Positions 25,886 to 34,449 of a DNA stretch of 64,000 bases are shown here, one piece after another; position 1 is the stretch's first letter; the number at the start of each line of letters is the position of its first letter. The DNA comes from QHXQ01 sp045807745. Its GTDB lineage: Bacteria; Acidobacteriota; Blastocatellia; Pyrinomonadales; Pyrinomonadaceae. The notes beneath the pieces are model-generated. The model was not told the origin of the DNA, ran no database searches, and worked only from the letters and a program-made list of their open reading frames with translations. Both the position numbers and the translations under genes were made by a program. The DNA is taken from NCBI GenBank assembly GCA_045807745.1, contig JBJMGT010000022.1, positions 62,001 to 126,000 of the forward strand, read 5' to 3'.

Positions 25886-25929
25886 GTTAACGCTGCGTTC
25901 AGATCGAGTTAACACACGCCACCTATCCT
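25886..25929 (+). promoter_or_regulatory. Pho box and -10 of the pst-pho operon
   Basis: Three direct repeats start at 25886 (GTTAAC), 25897 (GTTCAG) and 25908 (GTTAAC) with an exact 11-nt period. A TATCCT -10 follows at 25924-25929. PhoB/PhoP-family regulators bind 11-nt direct repeats that replace the -35, and the operon encodes such a regulator, so phosphate-starvation control is likely. Confidence 0.7.
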
Positions 25930-25970
25930 GTCGCCTCGCAAAGTCAGTCCAGACGAGGAGAGGCGATCAA

Positions 25971-27068
25971 ATGTTCCCCAAGTTTAGGCCGGCCCGCACT
26001 GGCGCAGCACTGTTGGCCGTCGCAGTACTGGCGTTGACTGCGGCTTGTAGCGGCGCGCGTACCGGCGACAGCACAAGTGCGGGCAATGGCGGCGGGGCGA
26101 TTCTGCTGAAGGGCGCGGGCGCGACGTTTCCGAACCCGCTGTATCAGAAGTGGCTGAGCGAATACGACAAAGTCAATCCAAACGTCAAGATCGATTATCA
26201 ATCCATCGGTTCGGGTGGCGGCATCCAACAGATACAGGCGCAGACCGTGGACTTCGGCGCGTCCGATGCGCCGATGAGCGACGACGATCTGAAGAAAGCA
26301 CCTGCCCCGATCCTGCATATCCCCACGGTGCTCGGCGCGGTCGTCGTTACTTATAATCTGCCCGGCGTCACCGGGGCCTTACGCTTCGCGCCCGACGTTC
26401 TCGCCGACATCTTCTTAGGCAAGATCAAACGTTGGGACGACGCGCGCATCAAGGCCGACAACCCCGGCGTGACTTTGCCCAACACGGACATCGCGGTCGT
26501 GCATCGCGCCGAGGCAAGCGGCACGACCGCTGTCTTCACGGATTATCTGGCGAAGGTCAGCCCCGCGTGGAAAGAGAAGCCGGGCGCGGGCAAGTCCATT
26601 GACTGGCCCGTCGGGCAAGGCGGCAAAGGTAATGAAGGCGTCTCCGGCCAAATCAAGCAGCAGCCGAACACCATCGGTTATGTCGAGTTGGCCTATGCCG
26701 CGCCGAACAAGCTGCCCGTCGCATTGATCAAGAACAAGTCAGGCAACTTCGTCACGCCGGCGCTCGATGCGGTGACGGCCGCAGCGGCCGAGTCGGTCGC
26801 CACGACGCCCGCCGATCTGCGCGTTTCGATCACCGACGCGGCCGGCGCACAGGCTTATCCGATTGCGAGCTACACCTACATTCTCATCTATCAGGAGCAG
26901 CAAGACGCCGCGAAGGGTAAGGCCCTTGTGGACTTTCTCTGGTGGGGCATACACGACGGCGAACAGTTCGCCAGAGACTTGCAGTACGCACCGCTCCCGC
27001 CGCAGATCGCACAGCAGGCCGAACAGAAGCTCAACTCGATCACGGCGGGCGGGAAACCGCTGCGCTAG
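25971..27068 (+). CDS. pstS: Phosphate ABC transporter substrate-binding lipoprotein
   Basis: A 365-residue lipoprotein (lipobox LTAAC). It binds phosphate outside the membrane for the Pst importer. Diagnostic PstS segments are GAGATFPNPLYQKWLSEY, IDYQSIGSGGGIQQIQAQTVDFGASDAPMSDDDL and AVVHRAEASGTTAVFTDYL. A GAGGAGAGG Shine-Dalgarno precedes the ATG. The stop (TAG, 27066-27068) touches the following heptad repeat. The permease genes pstC and pstA, which normally follow, are absent. Confidence 0.95.
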   Translation: MFPKFRPARTGAALLAVAVLALTAACSGARTGDSTSAGNGGGAILLKGAGATFPNPLYQKWLSEYDKVNPNVKIDYQSIGSGGGIQQIQAQTVDFGASDAPMSDDDLKKAPAPILHIPTVLGAVVVTYNLPGVTGALRFAPDVLADIFLGKIKRWDDARIKADNPGVTLPNTDIAVVHRAEASGTTAVFTDYLAKVSPAWKEKPGAGKSIDWPVGQGGKGNEGVSGQIKQQPNTIGYVELAYAAPNKLPVALIKNKSGNFVTPALDAVTAAAAESVATTPADLRVSITDAAGAQAYPIASYTYILIYQEQQDAAKGKALVDFLWWGIHDGEQFARDLQYAPLPPQIAQQAEQKLNSITAGGKPLR

Positions 27069-27135
27069 ATTGCGGATTGCGGATTGCGGATTAAAGAAAC
27101 TCTCTCTTTGAATCCGCAATCCGCAATCCGCAATT
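27068..27135. repeat. Heptad inverted repeat between pstS and pstB (GCGGATT type)
   Basis: Arms of 25 nt (27068-27092 and 27111-27135) are complementary at 24 of 25 positions, each with more than three GCGGATT/AATCCGC heptads. The loop is 18 nt. The left arm starts at the last base of the pstS stop codon. Confidence 0.95.
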
Positions 27136-27180
27136 GAGTATTGCCCACCGATGAGGAGAGCTAACAGCTAATAGCTTCTT

Positions 27181-28032
27181 ATGTCTTCCACCATGACTGC
27201 GCCTAGCCCCAGCCCGCCCCAAGTCGCGCCCGAACGTGCCGCCGAGCGCGCGCCCGCGCCGCCGCCTGCGCCCGCGCCTGTGAAGGTCTGCGTGCGCGAG
27301 TTAAATTTTTTCTACGGCAACGCGCAGGCGCTCTACCAGATCGCGCTCGACATTCCGGCGCGGATCGTGATGGCGTTGATCGGGCCGTCGGGCTGCGGCA
27401 AGTCCACGTTCCTGCGCACGCTCAACCGGATGAACGACACGATTCCGGGCGCGCGCGCCGCAGGGCAAGTGTGCGTCGATGGGCAGGACGTCTACGCACC
27501 GGGCACGGACGTGGTCGCGCTCCGGCGCAAGGTCGGCATGGTCTTTCAGAAGTCGAACCCGTTTCCAAAGTCGATCTTCGATAACGTCGCGTATGGCTTG
27601 CGCATTAACCGGCTGACCAGTAATAAGTCCGAGTTGCAGGCCCGCATCGAAGAGGCGTTGCGCGATGCGGCGCTGTGGGCAGAGGTGAAGGATCGTTTAA
27701 AGTCTTCGGCACTCGGTCTCTCCGGCGGGCAACAGCAGCGGCTGTGCATCGCGCGCGCCTTGGCCGTCCGCCCCGAAGTGCTGTTGATGGATGAACCGGC
27801 CTCGGCGCTTGACCCGATGGCTACACAGAAGATTGAGGAGTTGATCGCAGAGTTGAAAGAGCGCTACACCATCGTGATCGTGACGCACAACATGCAGCAG
27901 GCAGCGCGCGTCTCCGACCGCACCGCTTTCTTCTGGTTGGGCAAGCTGGTCGAAGTCAACCCGACCGAGAAGGTGTTCACCGCGCCGGATGAGAAGCTGA
28001 CTGAAGATTACATCACGGGGCGCTTCGGGTGA
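27181..28032 (+). CDS. pstB: Phosphate ABC transporter ATPase
   Basis: A 283-residue ATPase energising phosphate import. Walker A GPSGCGKST (68-76), signature LSGGQQQRLCIARALAV, Walker B VLLMDEPASALDP and switch His in VTHNMQQAARVSD are all present. The first 34 residues are an Ala/Pro-rich extension absent from most PstB. Phosphate-specific subfamily features include LNRMND and FQKSNPFPKSIFDNVAYGLR. GAGGAG lies upstream. Its membrane partners PstC and PstA must be encoded elsewhere. Confidence 0.95.
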   Translation: MSSTMTAPSPSPPQVAPERAAERAPAPPPAPAPVKVCVRELNFFYGNAQALYQIALDIPARIVMALIGPSGCGKSTFLRTLNRMNDTIPGARAAGQVCVDGQDVYAPGTDVVALRRKVGMVFQKSNPFPKSIFDNVAYGLRINRLTSNKSELQARIEEALRDAALWAEVKDRLKSSALGLSGGQQQRLCIARALAVRPEVLLMDEPASALDPMATQKIEELIAELKERYTIVIVTHNMQQAARVSDRTAFFWLGKLVEVNPTEKVFTAPDEKLTEDYITGRFG

Positions 28033-28036
28033 GAGG

Positions 28037-28148
28037 ACAGTTTTCAGTTTTGAGTTTTCAGTTTCCAGCAGCAGCGACCGCGGCCGTTATTGAAAACTAA
28101 TACGCAAGAACTGAAACTCAAAACTGAAAACTCAAAACTGAAAACTGT
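28037..28148. repeat. Heptad inverted repeat between pstB and phoU (TTTTCAG/TTTTGAG type)
   Basis: Left arm 28037-28064 and right arm 28121-28148 are 28 nt and essentially perfectly complementary, made of alternating TTTTCAG and TTTTGAG heptads. The 56-nt interior includes extra half-units. The right arm ends 4 nt before the phoU ATG; the left begins 4 nt after the pstB stop. Confidence 0.95.
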
Positions 28149-28152
28149 TTTT

Positions 28153-28815
28153 ATGGAACTGCACAGAGCACTCGACGATGATCTCGAATCTTTGCGCAAC
28201 CGTGTGCTGCTCTTAGGCGGCGAGACAGAGGCGGCGCTGGCGCGCGCAACCTACGCGCTCGTCGCGCGCGACTCGGCGACCGCACACGAGGTCTTGCGCA
28301 ACGACGACACAATCGATCAACTCGAAGTCGAGATCGACCGCTTGTGCATCGATGTGCTGGCGCGCCGCCAACCAGCGGCGCGCGACCTGCGCTTCGTCGT
28401 CGCCGTCGCCAAGATCACGCCGATCTTAGAGCGCATCGCCGACCACGCCTGCAACATCGCCCGAGCCGCGCTCGATCTGAACGACGAGCCGCAACTGCCG
28501 CAGACTTACATCGAACTGCCGCGCATGGCCGAGCACGCCGCCGGCATGCTGCGTGCGGCACTCGATGCTTTCACGTCCGGCGATGCCACGACTGCGCGCG
28601 CGCTCATCTCCAGCGATGACGAGATCGATGTGCTCTACGACCGGCTCTTCCATGAGTTGATCCGGCTGATGACGCGCGCGCCCGACACCACGCCGCGCGC
28701 CGCGCGCCTGCTCTTCGTCGCCAAACACATCGAGCGCATCGGCGACTACGTCACAGACATCTGCGAACTGACCGTGTACATGGCCGAAGCGGAGTTTATT
28801 AAACACAGCAACTGA
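28153..28815 (+). CDS. phoU: Phosphate-signalling complex protein PhoU
   Basis: A 220-residue cytoplasmic protein of two three-helix PhoU repeats, each with the conserved metal-binding ExxxD pattern (LEVEIDRLCIDVLARRQPAARDLRFVVAVAKITPILERIADHACNIA and DEIDVLYDRLFHELIRLM...LLFVAKHIERIGDYVTDICE). PhoU links the Pst transporter to the PhoR kinase and damps the response when phosphate is plentiful. The upstream part of the frame is repeat-encoded (LKLKTENSKLKT), so ATG 28153, just after the right arm, is taken as the start. No Shine-Dalgarno. Confidence 0.95.
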   Translation: MELHRALDDDLESLRNRVLLLGGETEAALARATYALVARDSATAHEVLRNDDTIDQLEVEIDRLCIDVLARRQPAARDLRFVVAVAKITPILERIADHACNIARAALDLNDEPQLPQTYIELPRMAEHAAGMLRAALDAFTSGDATTARALISSDDEIDVLYDRLFHELIRLMTRAPDTTPRAARLLFVAKHIERIGDYVTDICELTVYMAEAEFIKHSN

Positions 28816-28817
28816 GA

Positions 28818-28897
28818 AAGTGCTGAGTGCTGAGTGCTGAGTACTAAGTTAAGTTATCACTTAGCACTCAGCACTCAGCACTCAGCACTCAGCACTT
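28818..28897. repeat. Heptad inverted repeat between phoU and phoB (GTGCTGA type)
   Basis: The left arm (28818-28848) has three to four GTGCTGA units; the right arm (28861-28897) has five complementary units, one more than the left. The loop is about 12 nt. The right arm ends 3 nt before the phoB ATG, and the left starts 2 nt after the phoU stop. Confidence 0.95.
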
Positions 28898-28900
28898 ATT

Positions 28901-29608
28901 ATGTCGAAGCTTGTGCTCATCGTCGAAGACGACCCGGACATCGCGGAGGGGCTGCGGTTTAATCTGGCGCGCGAGGGCTTGGAGGCCGTCGTCGTACCGA
29001 CGGGCGAGGCCGGGTTGAAGGCGGCGCTCGACGCGCGCCACCCGCCCGCGCTCATCATTCTCGACTTGATGCTGCCGGGCATGAGCGGCACGGAGTTGTG
29101 TCGCCGCTTGCGGCGCGAGCCGCAGACAAAGCGCACGCCGATCATCATGTTGACGGCGCGCACCTCGGAGACGGATCGCGTCGCCGGGCTAGACCTCGGC
29201 GCGGACGATTACATCACGAAGCCTTTCTCCGTGCGCGAACTGCTGGCGCGCGTGCGCGCTGTGCTGCGCCGCGCCGATGAAGGCACGGTGCCGAGCTACG
29301 CGGACAGTCGTCTAACCATCGACTTCGCAGACATGCGCGTCCGTTGCGACGGCGCGAGCGTGAAGCTCACGCGCAAAGAGTTCGCGCTGCTCGAAATGCT
29401 CGCCAAAGCGGGCGCGCGCGTCGCGACGCGGCAACAAATTCTCGACAGCGTCTGGGGCTATCAATACTACGGCGATTCGCGCACGCTCGATGTACACATC
29501 CGCCGCCTGCGCCAGAAACTCGGCGCGTGCGGCGACTGCATCGAGACGGTCGTCGGTGTCGGCTATCGTTTCGTCGGCAACTCGCAGGCAGTGATAAGTG
29601 ACGAGTGA
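28901..29608 (+). CDS. phoB: Phosphate response regulator, OmpR/PhoB family
   Basis: A 235-residue two-domain regulator. The receiver domain has the acidic pair ED at 9-10, phospho-acceptor D55 (LIILDLMLPG) and the Lys in KPFS. The C-terminal winged helix (VKLTRKEFALLEMLAKAGARVATRQQILDSVWGYQYYGDSRTLDVHIRRLRQKLG...VVGVGYRFV) binds Pho boxes such as the one at 25886-25929. The final residues (QAVISDE) and the stop codon are encoded by the left arm of the next repeat. phoR follows. Confidence 0.95.
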   Translation: MSKLVLIVEDDPDIAEGLRFNLAREGLEAVVVPTGEAGLKAALDARHPPALIILDLMLPGMSGTELCRRLRREPQTKRTPIIMLTARTSETDRVAGLDLGADDYITKPFSVRELLARVRAVLRRADEGTVPSYADSRLTIDFADMRVRCDGASVKLTRKEFALLEMLAKAGARVATRQQILDSVWGYQYYGDSRTLDVHIRRLRQKLGACGDCIETVVGVGYRFVGNSQAVISDE

Positions 29609-29667
29609 CAAGTAACGAGTTAGAATCGCGGTCTTAACTTGTCACTTGTCACTCGTCACTTGTCACT
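29590..29667. repeat. Heptad inverted repeat between phoB and phoR (GTGACAA/GTGACGA type)
   Basis: Arms 29590-29622 and 29635-29667 are 33 nt; 30 of 33 positions pair by Watson-Crick and the other three still pair as G-U. The phoB TGA (29606-29608) is inside the left arm, and the right arm ends 6 nt before the phoR ATG. It uses the same heptads as the element at 23436-23513. Confidence 0.95.
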
Positions 29668-29673
29668 GCTTTT

Positions 29674-30975
29674 ATGCGTCTGGCCCTATCGTTAATTTTG
29701 TGCGGCGTGGCGTTGCTGGCCGCGTGCGCACTTTTTTTGCGGCAACCGTGGGCGGCGGGTGTAGCGTTGGGCTGTGCGCTCGCGGGCGCGGGGGCGGCGT
29801 GGCTGTGGCGCGATGCGCGGACGCAAGCGCAGCCTGTCGCCGCCGGTGCGTTGAGTGGCGAGGGGGACGCGAAACAGATGTCGCGGGTGGTGGCGACGAG
29901 TCTCAACGCGGCGCTGCCCGCCCATGAGTTGCTCGAAGCGATGCTGCATAGCATGCGCGAGGGGCTGGTGGTGGTGGACGCGGACATGCGCGTGCTGCTC
30001 TCGAACCGCGCGGCGGGCGACATCTTTGGCGCCGGGGGCGGCGCGCCCTTGAACGCGCGCCGGTTGACTGAGCTGACGCGCAACCCGGCCGTCTTGAACG
30101 CCTTCAGCGCGGCGCTGTTGCGTGGCGAGCGCGTCGAGGCCAAGTTCGAGACGACGGAAGCGGACAGGCGCGCGTTCGATCTGCGCGTCGCACCGTTCGA
30201 GCCGGACGGGTCGGGCAACGGCACTGTGCGCGGCGCAATCGGCGTCTTCTTCGACATCACGCGGCTCGAACGCTTGGAGCACGTGCGGCAGGAATTTCTC
30301 TCGAACGTCTCGCATGAACTGCGCACACCTTTGACCGCGATTCGCACCTTCGTCGAGACGCTCGACGCGGGCGCGCTCGACGACGATGCACACAATCGCC
30401 GCTTCCTCTCGATCATTGATCGCAACGCCGCGCGCATGCACACGCTGATCGACGACATCCTTGAGTTGTCGGCCATCGAAGCGGGCATGGTGCAGGTCGA
30501 GCGCGCGGCTGTACACCTGCGCGGACTCGTGCAGGATGTGTTGACCGCACTCGCCGCGCGCGCCGCCGAACGCGAAGTTGTACTGCATAACGAGATCGAC
30601 GCGGGCGTCGTGGTGCAGGCGGATGCACGCCGGCTGGAACAGATGTTGACGAACCTGACCGACAATGCGATCAAGTTCAACCGGCCGGGCGGCCGGGTGG
30701 TCGTCGCGCATGAGCTGACGAACGCGCGCGACCGCATCACCGTCACGGACACCGGCGACGGTATTGCGCCCGAACACAGCAAGCGTATCTTCGAGCGCTT
30801 CTATCGCGTTGACCGCGCCCGCTCGCGCGCGCTGGGTGGCACAGGGCTGGGTCTCGCCATCGTCAAACACCTCGCCCGCGCACACGGCGGCGAGGTAACC
30901 GTGCAATCAACGCCCGGCACAGGCTCGATCTTCACCATTGACCTACCACATGAAGAAACAGCGAGCGCTGCTTGA
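29674..30975 (+). CDS. phoR: Phosphate-sensing histidine kinase
   Basis: A 433-residue membrane kinase, probable partner of PhoB. Two adjacent membrane helices lie in the first 45 residues with almost no periplasmic loop, as in PhoR, which senses through PstB/PhoU. A PAS domain spans about residues 85-195. The HisKA motif NVSHELRTPLTAIRTFVETLD holds the phospho-acceptor at about H214. The ATPase has the N box (NLTDNAIKFNRPGG), G1 (DTGDGIAPEH) and G2 (GGTGLGLAIVKHL). No Shine-Dalgarno; the ATG lies 6 nt after a repeat arm. Confidence 0.95.
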   Translation: MRLALSLILCGVALLAACALFLRQPWAAGVALGCALAGAGAAWLWRDARTQAQPVAAGALSGEGDAKQMSRVVATSLNAALPAHELLEAMLHSMREGLVVVDADMRVLLSNRAAGDIFGAGGGAPLNARRLTELTRNPAVLNAFSAALLRGERVEAKFETTEADRRAFDLRVAPFEPDGSGNGTVRGAIGVFFDITRLERLEHVRQEFLSNVSHELRTPLTAIRTFVETLDAGALDDDAHNRRFLSIIDRNAARMHTLIDDILELSAIEAGMVQVERAAVHLRGLVQDVLTALAARAAEREVVLHNEIDAGVVVQADARRLEQMLTNLTDNAIKFNRPGGRVVVAHELTNARDRITVTDTGDGIAPEHSKRIFERFYRVDRARSRALGGTGLGLAIVKHLARAHGGEVTVQSTPGTGSIFTIDLPHEETASAA

Positions 30976-30993
30976 TGCCTGCTAAAGCTACCC

Positions 30994-31365
30994 CTACGCC
31001 GCGCGCCGGGCGGTAAACTCCACCACCTCGCCGCCGGTGGCCTCTCGCGTGCGCGTGAATTTGATCTCGTTGCCGGCAACCTTGCCCGCGTAGTGCCAAC
31101 CGACCTTCCGGCCCGCGGCCTTCGTGACCACAACGAAGGAAAGTTCATCGCCGTTGATTTGACCTTCGATGATAGGGATGTCTGTCCCCGACACACTGCC
31201 CGTCAGCTTTGTGCCTCCGACCTTGAAGTTAAAGATAATCGTGCGCTGGCTGTGCCCTCGACCCGGCAACTGTGCGATCCACTTGCCGGTTACGTCGGCG
31301 GCGCGCGCCGGTTGGACGACAAGGAGCACAAGCGCTATCGCAAATACCGCTACTCTGCTTTTCAT
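30994..31365 (-). CDS. Small secreted protein of unknown function
   Basis: A 123-residue protein with a clear signal peptide (MKSRVAVFAIALVLLVVQPARA). The mature sequence ADVTGKWIAQLPGRG...FNFKVGGTKLTGSVSGTDIPIIEGQINGDELSFVV is a small beta-barrel-like repeat pattern seen in many secreted acidobacterial proteins and as an add-on domain in some hydrolases. AAAGGAGTG lies before the ATG. It is 65 nt downstream of the ADOP permease gene on the same strand, so may be its third operon member. Confidence 0.65.
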   Translation of the reverse strand: MKSRVAVFAIALVLLVVQPARAADVTGKWIAQLPGRGHSQRTIIFNFKVGGTKLTGSVSGTDIPIIEGQINGDELSFVVVTKAAGRKVGWHYAGKVAGNEIKFTRTREATGGEVVEFTARRAA

Positions 31366-31430
31366 TGGAACACTCCTTTCGGTCGAGGTGCTACAGCAGA
31401 AAACTTTTCGGCCGGCGCAGCCGAGTTGCG

Positions 31431-34097
31431 TTACTCGTACCGCAACGCCACCATCGGATCGACCTTCGTCGCCCGGTGCGCCGGTAAGTAGCCGGCCACT
31501 AAAGCCACCGTCAACATCGTCAGGACGGCGAGCGTGATCGTTACGGGATCGGTCGGCCGCACGCCGAAGAGCAGACGCGCGATCAGGCGTGTGGTCAAGA
31601 GGGCCACAGGGATGCCGACGACAATGCCCAGCGCGACTAAGGCCAGTGTCTCGCGCAGCACCAACCAGAGGATGGCGTGCCTTTGCGCGCCGAGCGTCAT
31701 GCGGATGCCGAACTCTTTTGTCCGCCGCCCCACCGCATAGGCCATCGTCCCGTACAGGCCAATCGCCGCGAGCATGAGCGCGAGCGCGCCGAAGAAACTT
31801 AAGAGTGTCGCCAAAGCTCGCTCGCCGCCGACGAACCCTTGCAGTTCTTCGCCCTGCGTCTGGATGTTGTGTAAGACCAAGTCCGGCTCAACGGCTGCGA
31901 CTTCGCGCCTGAGCACCGGCACGATGCTCGCCGGCGCGCCCACGGTGCGGACGAAGAGTTTGACTTGACCCAGTGCGCCCGGCGGCACTTGCATGTAAGG
32001 GACGTAAACATCCGCGCCCCAAGTCTGTTGCCGCAACCGATTTCTGATGTCGCTGACGACGCCGATGATCTCTGTGTCTGTGCCGGCGGTGTTAAATTCA
32101 TCGGGCAGTAACTGCCCGACCGGATTCTCATTTGGGAAGATGCTGCGGGCCATGCTCTCGCTGATGATGGCGACTCTGGGCGCGGCCTCGGTATCGTTAG
32201 CATTGAAGTCCCGCCCCCTGAGCAGTCTGATCCCCAGCGTCTCGAAGAAGCGTGGGCCGACGACGTTGCCGCCTTTCCCCAGCGTCAGCGAGTAACGAGA
32301 CAGGCTGACTGCTTGCACGCCGGGCAGCGCGTTTATCTTCGTGAGCAATTCTTGATAGAGCCGCATCTCCCGCGCGTGGTCGTATCTGAGCAGCGCGGGG
32401 AAAATCCACATCGTCAGCACGCGTTCACGCTCGAAGCCGGTGTCAACCTCATAAAGTTGGCGCAGACTGCCGAGCAATAGCCCCGCGCCGATCAGCAGCG
32501 TCAACGACAGCGCCACTTGCAGGACGACCAGCGACTTTGCCAACCGGCGGCGACGGGGACGTGTCTCCGTGCCGCCTTCGTTGCCTTTGAGCAGCGTGTT
32601 CAGCTCAACTCGCGTCGCCGCCAAGGCGGGCGCAAGCCCGAAGACGATTCCCGTCAACAGCGACACAGCGCTAGTGAAGACCAAGACTTTCGCGTCTGGT
32701 TTGAGGGTGAATGTTAGGGGCGTGTCGTAAGAGAGCGCGGCTAGCAGACTGCCCACGCCCCACGCCGCAAAGAGCAGGCCCAGCACTCCGCCCAGCAACG
32801 CTAGCAAGATGCTTTCCGTCAGCATCTGGCGCACCAACCGGCCGCGATTCGCGCCCAGAGAAAGTCGCACGGCGATCTCTTTCCGCCGCGCTGTGGCCCG
32901 CGCCAGCAGCAGGTGTGCGACGTTAACGCAGGCAATGAGCAGCACGATGCCAACGACCGCCAATAGAATCCGCAGCTCCGTCGCAAAACTATCGTTTGCG
33001 CTGGCCGTGCCTCTCAGCCCCGGTTGTAGTTCGATCCGTTGCGCCCGCAGCGCCTGCGCTACTTGCGGTGACAGCTGTGCGCCCGCCGCCGCCAGCAATG
33101 CTTGCTGATAAATGACGTCCAGATCGGCGCGGGCCTGCTCAGTACTGATGCCGGGCTTCAGCCGGGCCATGATCTGCATCGTGTCATGATCTCTGAGCGC
33201 AAGCTGACGCTGCATGAACATGGGCAGGACGAGATCAGCCGAATGCCCGGCCACATTCCGCCCGAAGAAGCCGGGCGGCGTGACACCGATCACACTGAAC
33301 GGCAACTTGCCTACATAGATCGTCTGCCCGATCACCTTTGGGTCGCGCGCAAAGCGGCGCTCCCAATAGTTGTAGCTAATGACAGCCGTGGCCTCTCGGC
33401 CGGGTTGGTCGTCCGCCGCAGTGAAAGTCCGCCCCAGCAACGCGCTCACGCCCAGCACGTCGAAATAACTACCCGATACGAAATCGCCGCTGACCATTTC
33501 GGGCCGGCCGTCAATCGTGACACTGACGGGCGCATCGTCGTATGCGAATAGGCCGACACATGACTGATTCAGGGCGCGCAATTGTTCATAGATGGCAGCG
33601 GGAAAGCTGCCCGTCGTGCCGCCGCGCGGCCGTGTCGCGCGCACGAAGACAAGCTGCTGCGGGTCTTTCACCGGGAGCAGTCTTAACAGAAAGGCGTCGG
33701 TGAGACTGAAGACGGCCGTGTTCGCGCCGATGCTGAGCGCGAGCGTTAAGACAGCGACGAGCGTGAAGGCGGGTTGCCGGCGCAACATGCGCCAGCCGTA
33801 GCGTACATCCTGCCAGAGATCGGCCAACAGGTTGCGCCGGCCTGCCGCGCCCAACACAAGCGGCTCCTGCACCGCCGCCTGTTCGACCCGCCGCAGTTCC
33901 TGCGCCAGCAGTTCGTTGTCGCTCAACTCGGCGAGCGCGGCGCGGTATGCTTCCTCGTCAGTCGCGCCGCCAACGCGCAACTCTTCGTAACGATCATCGA
34001 GGTGCTGAGCTAGCTCTTCGATGATCTCCGCCTCGCGCGTCGGCGCAAGCTGTAAGCCAGCCAGTTGTTGGCGAAGCGCCTGCTGCCATTCAGGCAT
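31431..34097 (-). CDS. ADOP-type ABC permease (MacB/FtsX family)
   Basis: An 888-residue permease. The N-terminal 80 residues (EAEIIEELAQHLDDRYEELRVGGATDEEAYRAALAEL) form the prefix domain characteristic of acidobacterial duplicated orphan permeases. Then come two MacB-periplasmic-core/FtsX units, each with membrane helices around residues 110-135, 385-470, 525-545 and 775-875. No ATPase is encoded nearby. The motif VNVAHLLLARATARRKEIAVRLSLGA marks an FtsX domain. It overlaps padR by 8 nt, so the pair is co-regulated; such PadR-ADOP pairs are thought to handle export or envelope homeostasis, substrate unknown. Confidence 0.9.
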   Translation of the reverse strand: MPEWQQALRQQLAGLQLAPTREAEIIEELAQHLDDRYEELRVGGATDEEAYRAALAELSDNELLAQELRRVEQAAVQEPLVLGAAGRRNLLADLWQDVRYGWRMLRRQPAFTLVAVLTLALSIGANTAVFSLTDAFLLRLLPVKDPQQLVFVRATRPRGGTTGSFPAAIYEQLRALNQSCVGLFAYDDAPVSVTIDGRPEMVSGDFVSGSYFDVLGVSALLGRTFTAADDQPGREATAVISYNYWERRFARDPKVIGQTIYVGKLPFSVIGVTPPGFFGRNVAGHSADLVLPMFMQRQLALRDHDTMQIMARLKPGISTEQARADLDVIYQQALLAAAGAQLSPQVAQALRAQRIELQPGLRGTASANDSFATELRILLAVVGIVLLIACVNVAHLLLARATARRKEIAVRLSLGANRGRLVRQMLTESILLALLGGVLGLLFAAWGVGSLLAALSYDTPLTFTLKPDAKVLVFTSAVSLLTGIVFGLAPALAATRVELNTLLKGNEGGTETRPRRRRLAKSLVVLQVALSLTLLIGAGLLLGSLRQLYEVDTGFERERVLTMWIFPALLRYDHAREMRLYQELLTKINALPGVQAVSLSRYSLTLGKGGNVVGPRFFETLGIRLLRGRDFNANDTEAAPRVAIISESMARSIFPNENPVGQLLPDEFNTAGTDTEIIGVVSDIRNRLRQQTWGADVYVPYMQVPPGALGQVKLFVRTVGAPASIVPVLRREVAAVEPDLVLHNIQTQGEELQGFVGGERALATLLSFFGALALMLAAIGLYGTMAYAVGRRTKEFGIRMTLGAQRHAILWLVLRETLALVALGIVVGIPVALLTTRLIARLLFGVRPTDPVTITLAVLTMLTVALVAGYLPAHRATKVDPMVALRYE

Positions 34098-34443
34098 GTT
34101 CGGCCTCCGTGATGCGTCTGATGGCCTCGACGAAGGACTGCCATGTGTTGCGTTGCGCCGCCAGCACTTTCTTACCTTCGGGCATCAGTTTGTAATAGCG
34201 CCGCCGACGCTGCCCCGCCTTCTCCACCCAGCGCCCCTGAATCCAGCCGCGTTTTTCTAGCCGGTACAACAGCGGATACAGCGAAGCGACCTTGAAGCGC
34301 AGTACGCCATCGGAGCGCGCTTCGATCAGCTTGCTGATCTCATAGCCATGGCGCGCCCGGGCCTCAACCAACGAGAGAACCAACAACTCGGCGCTGCCTT
34401 TTTTCAACTCGCGATCCAATATCTGTACATGTATATGCTGCAT
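34090..34443 (-). CDS. PadR-family transcriptional regulator
   Basis: A 117-residue winged-helix repressor: ELKKGSAELLVLSLVEARARHGYEISKLIEARSDGVLRFKVASLYPLLYRLEKRGWIQGRWVE...RRRYYKLMPEGKKVLA is diagnostic of PadR. Its gene overlaps the ADOP permease start by 8 nt. The promoter at 34450-34477 places the transcription start essentially at the ATG, so the mRNA is probably leaderless, and the palindrome ACATATATGT between -35 and -10 is a likely self-operator. Confidence 0.9.
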   Translation of the reverse strand: MQHIHVQILDRELKKGSAELLVLSLVEARARHGYEISKLIEARSDGVLRFKVASLYPLLYRLEKRGWIQGRWVEKAGQRRRRYYKLMPEGKKVLAAQRNTWQSFVEAIRRITEAEHA

Positions 34444-34449
34444 AGCGAT

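Noticed and set aside
28090..28152. N-terminal extension of PhoU
   Set aside because: The extra 21 residues are encoded by the heptad repeat (LKLKTENSKLKT). ATG 28153 gives a normal PhoU N-terminus.
23436..29667. CRISPR array
   Set aside because: Units are about 7 nt with no spacers, arms are complementary rather than direct repeats, and no cas genes are present.
27068..29667. Explaining the pho-operon hairpins as ordinary terminators
   Set aside because: They lack T-tracts and lie between genes that should be co-expressed, and their arms have a 7-nt internal period that terminators do not need.
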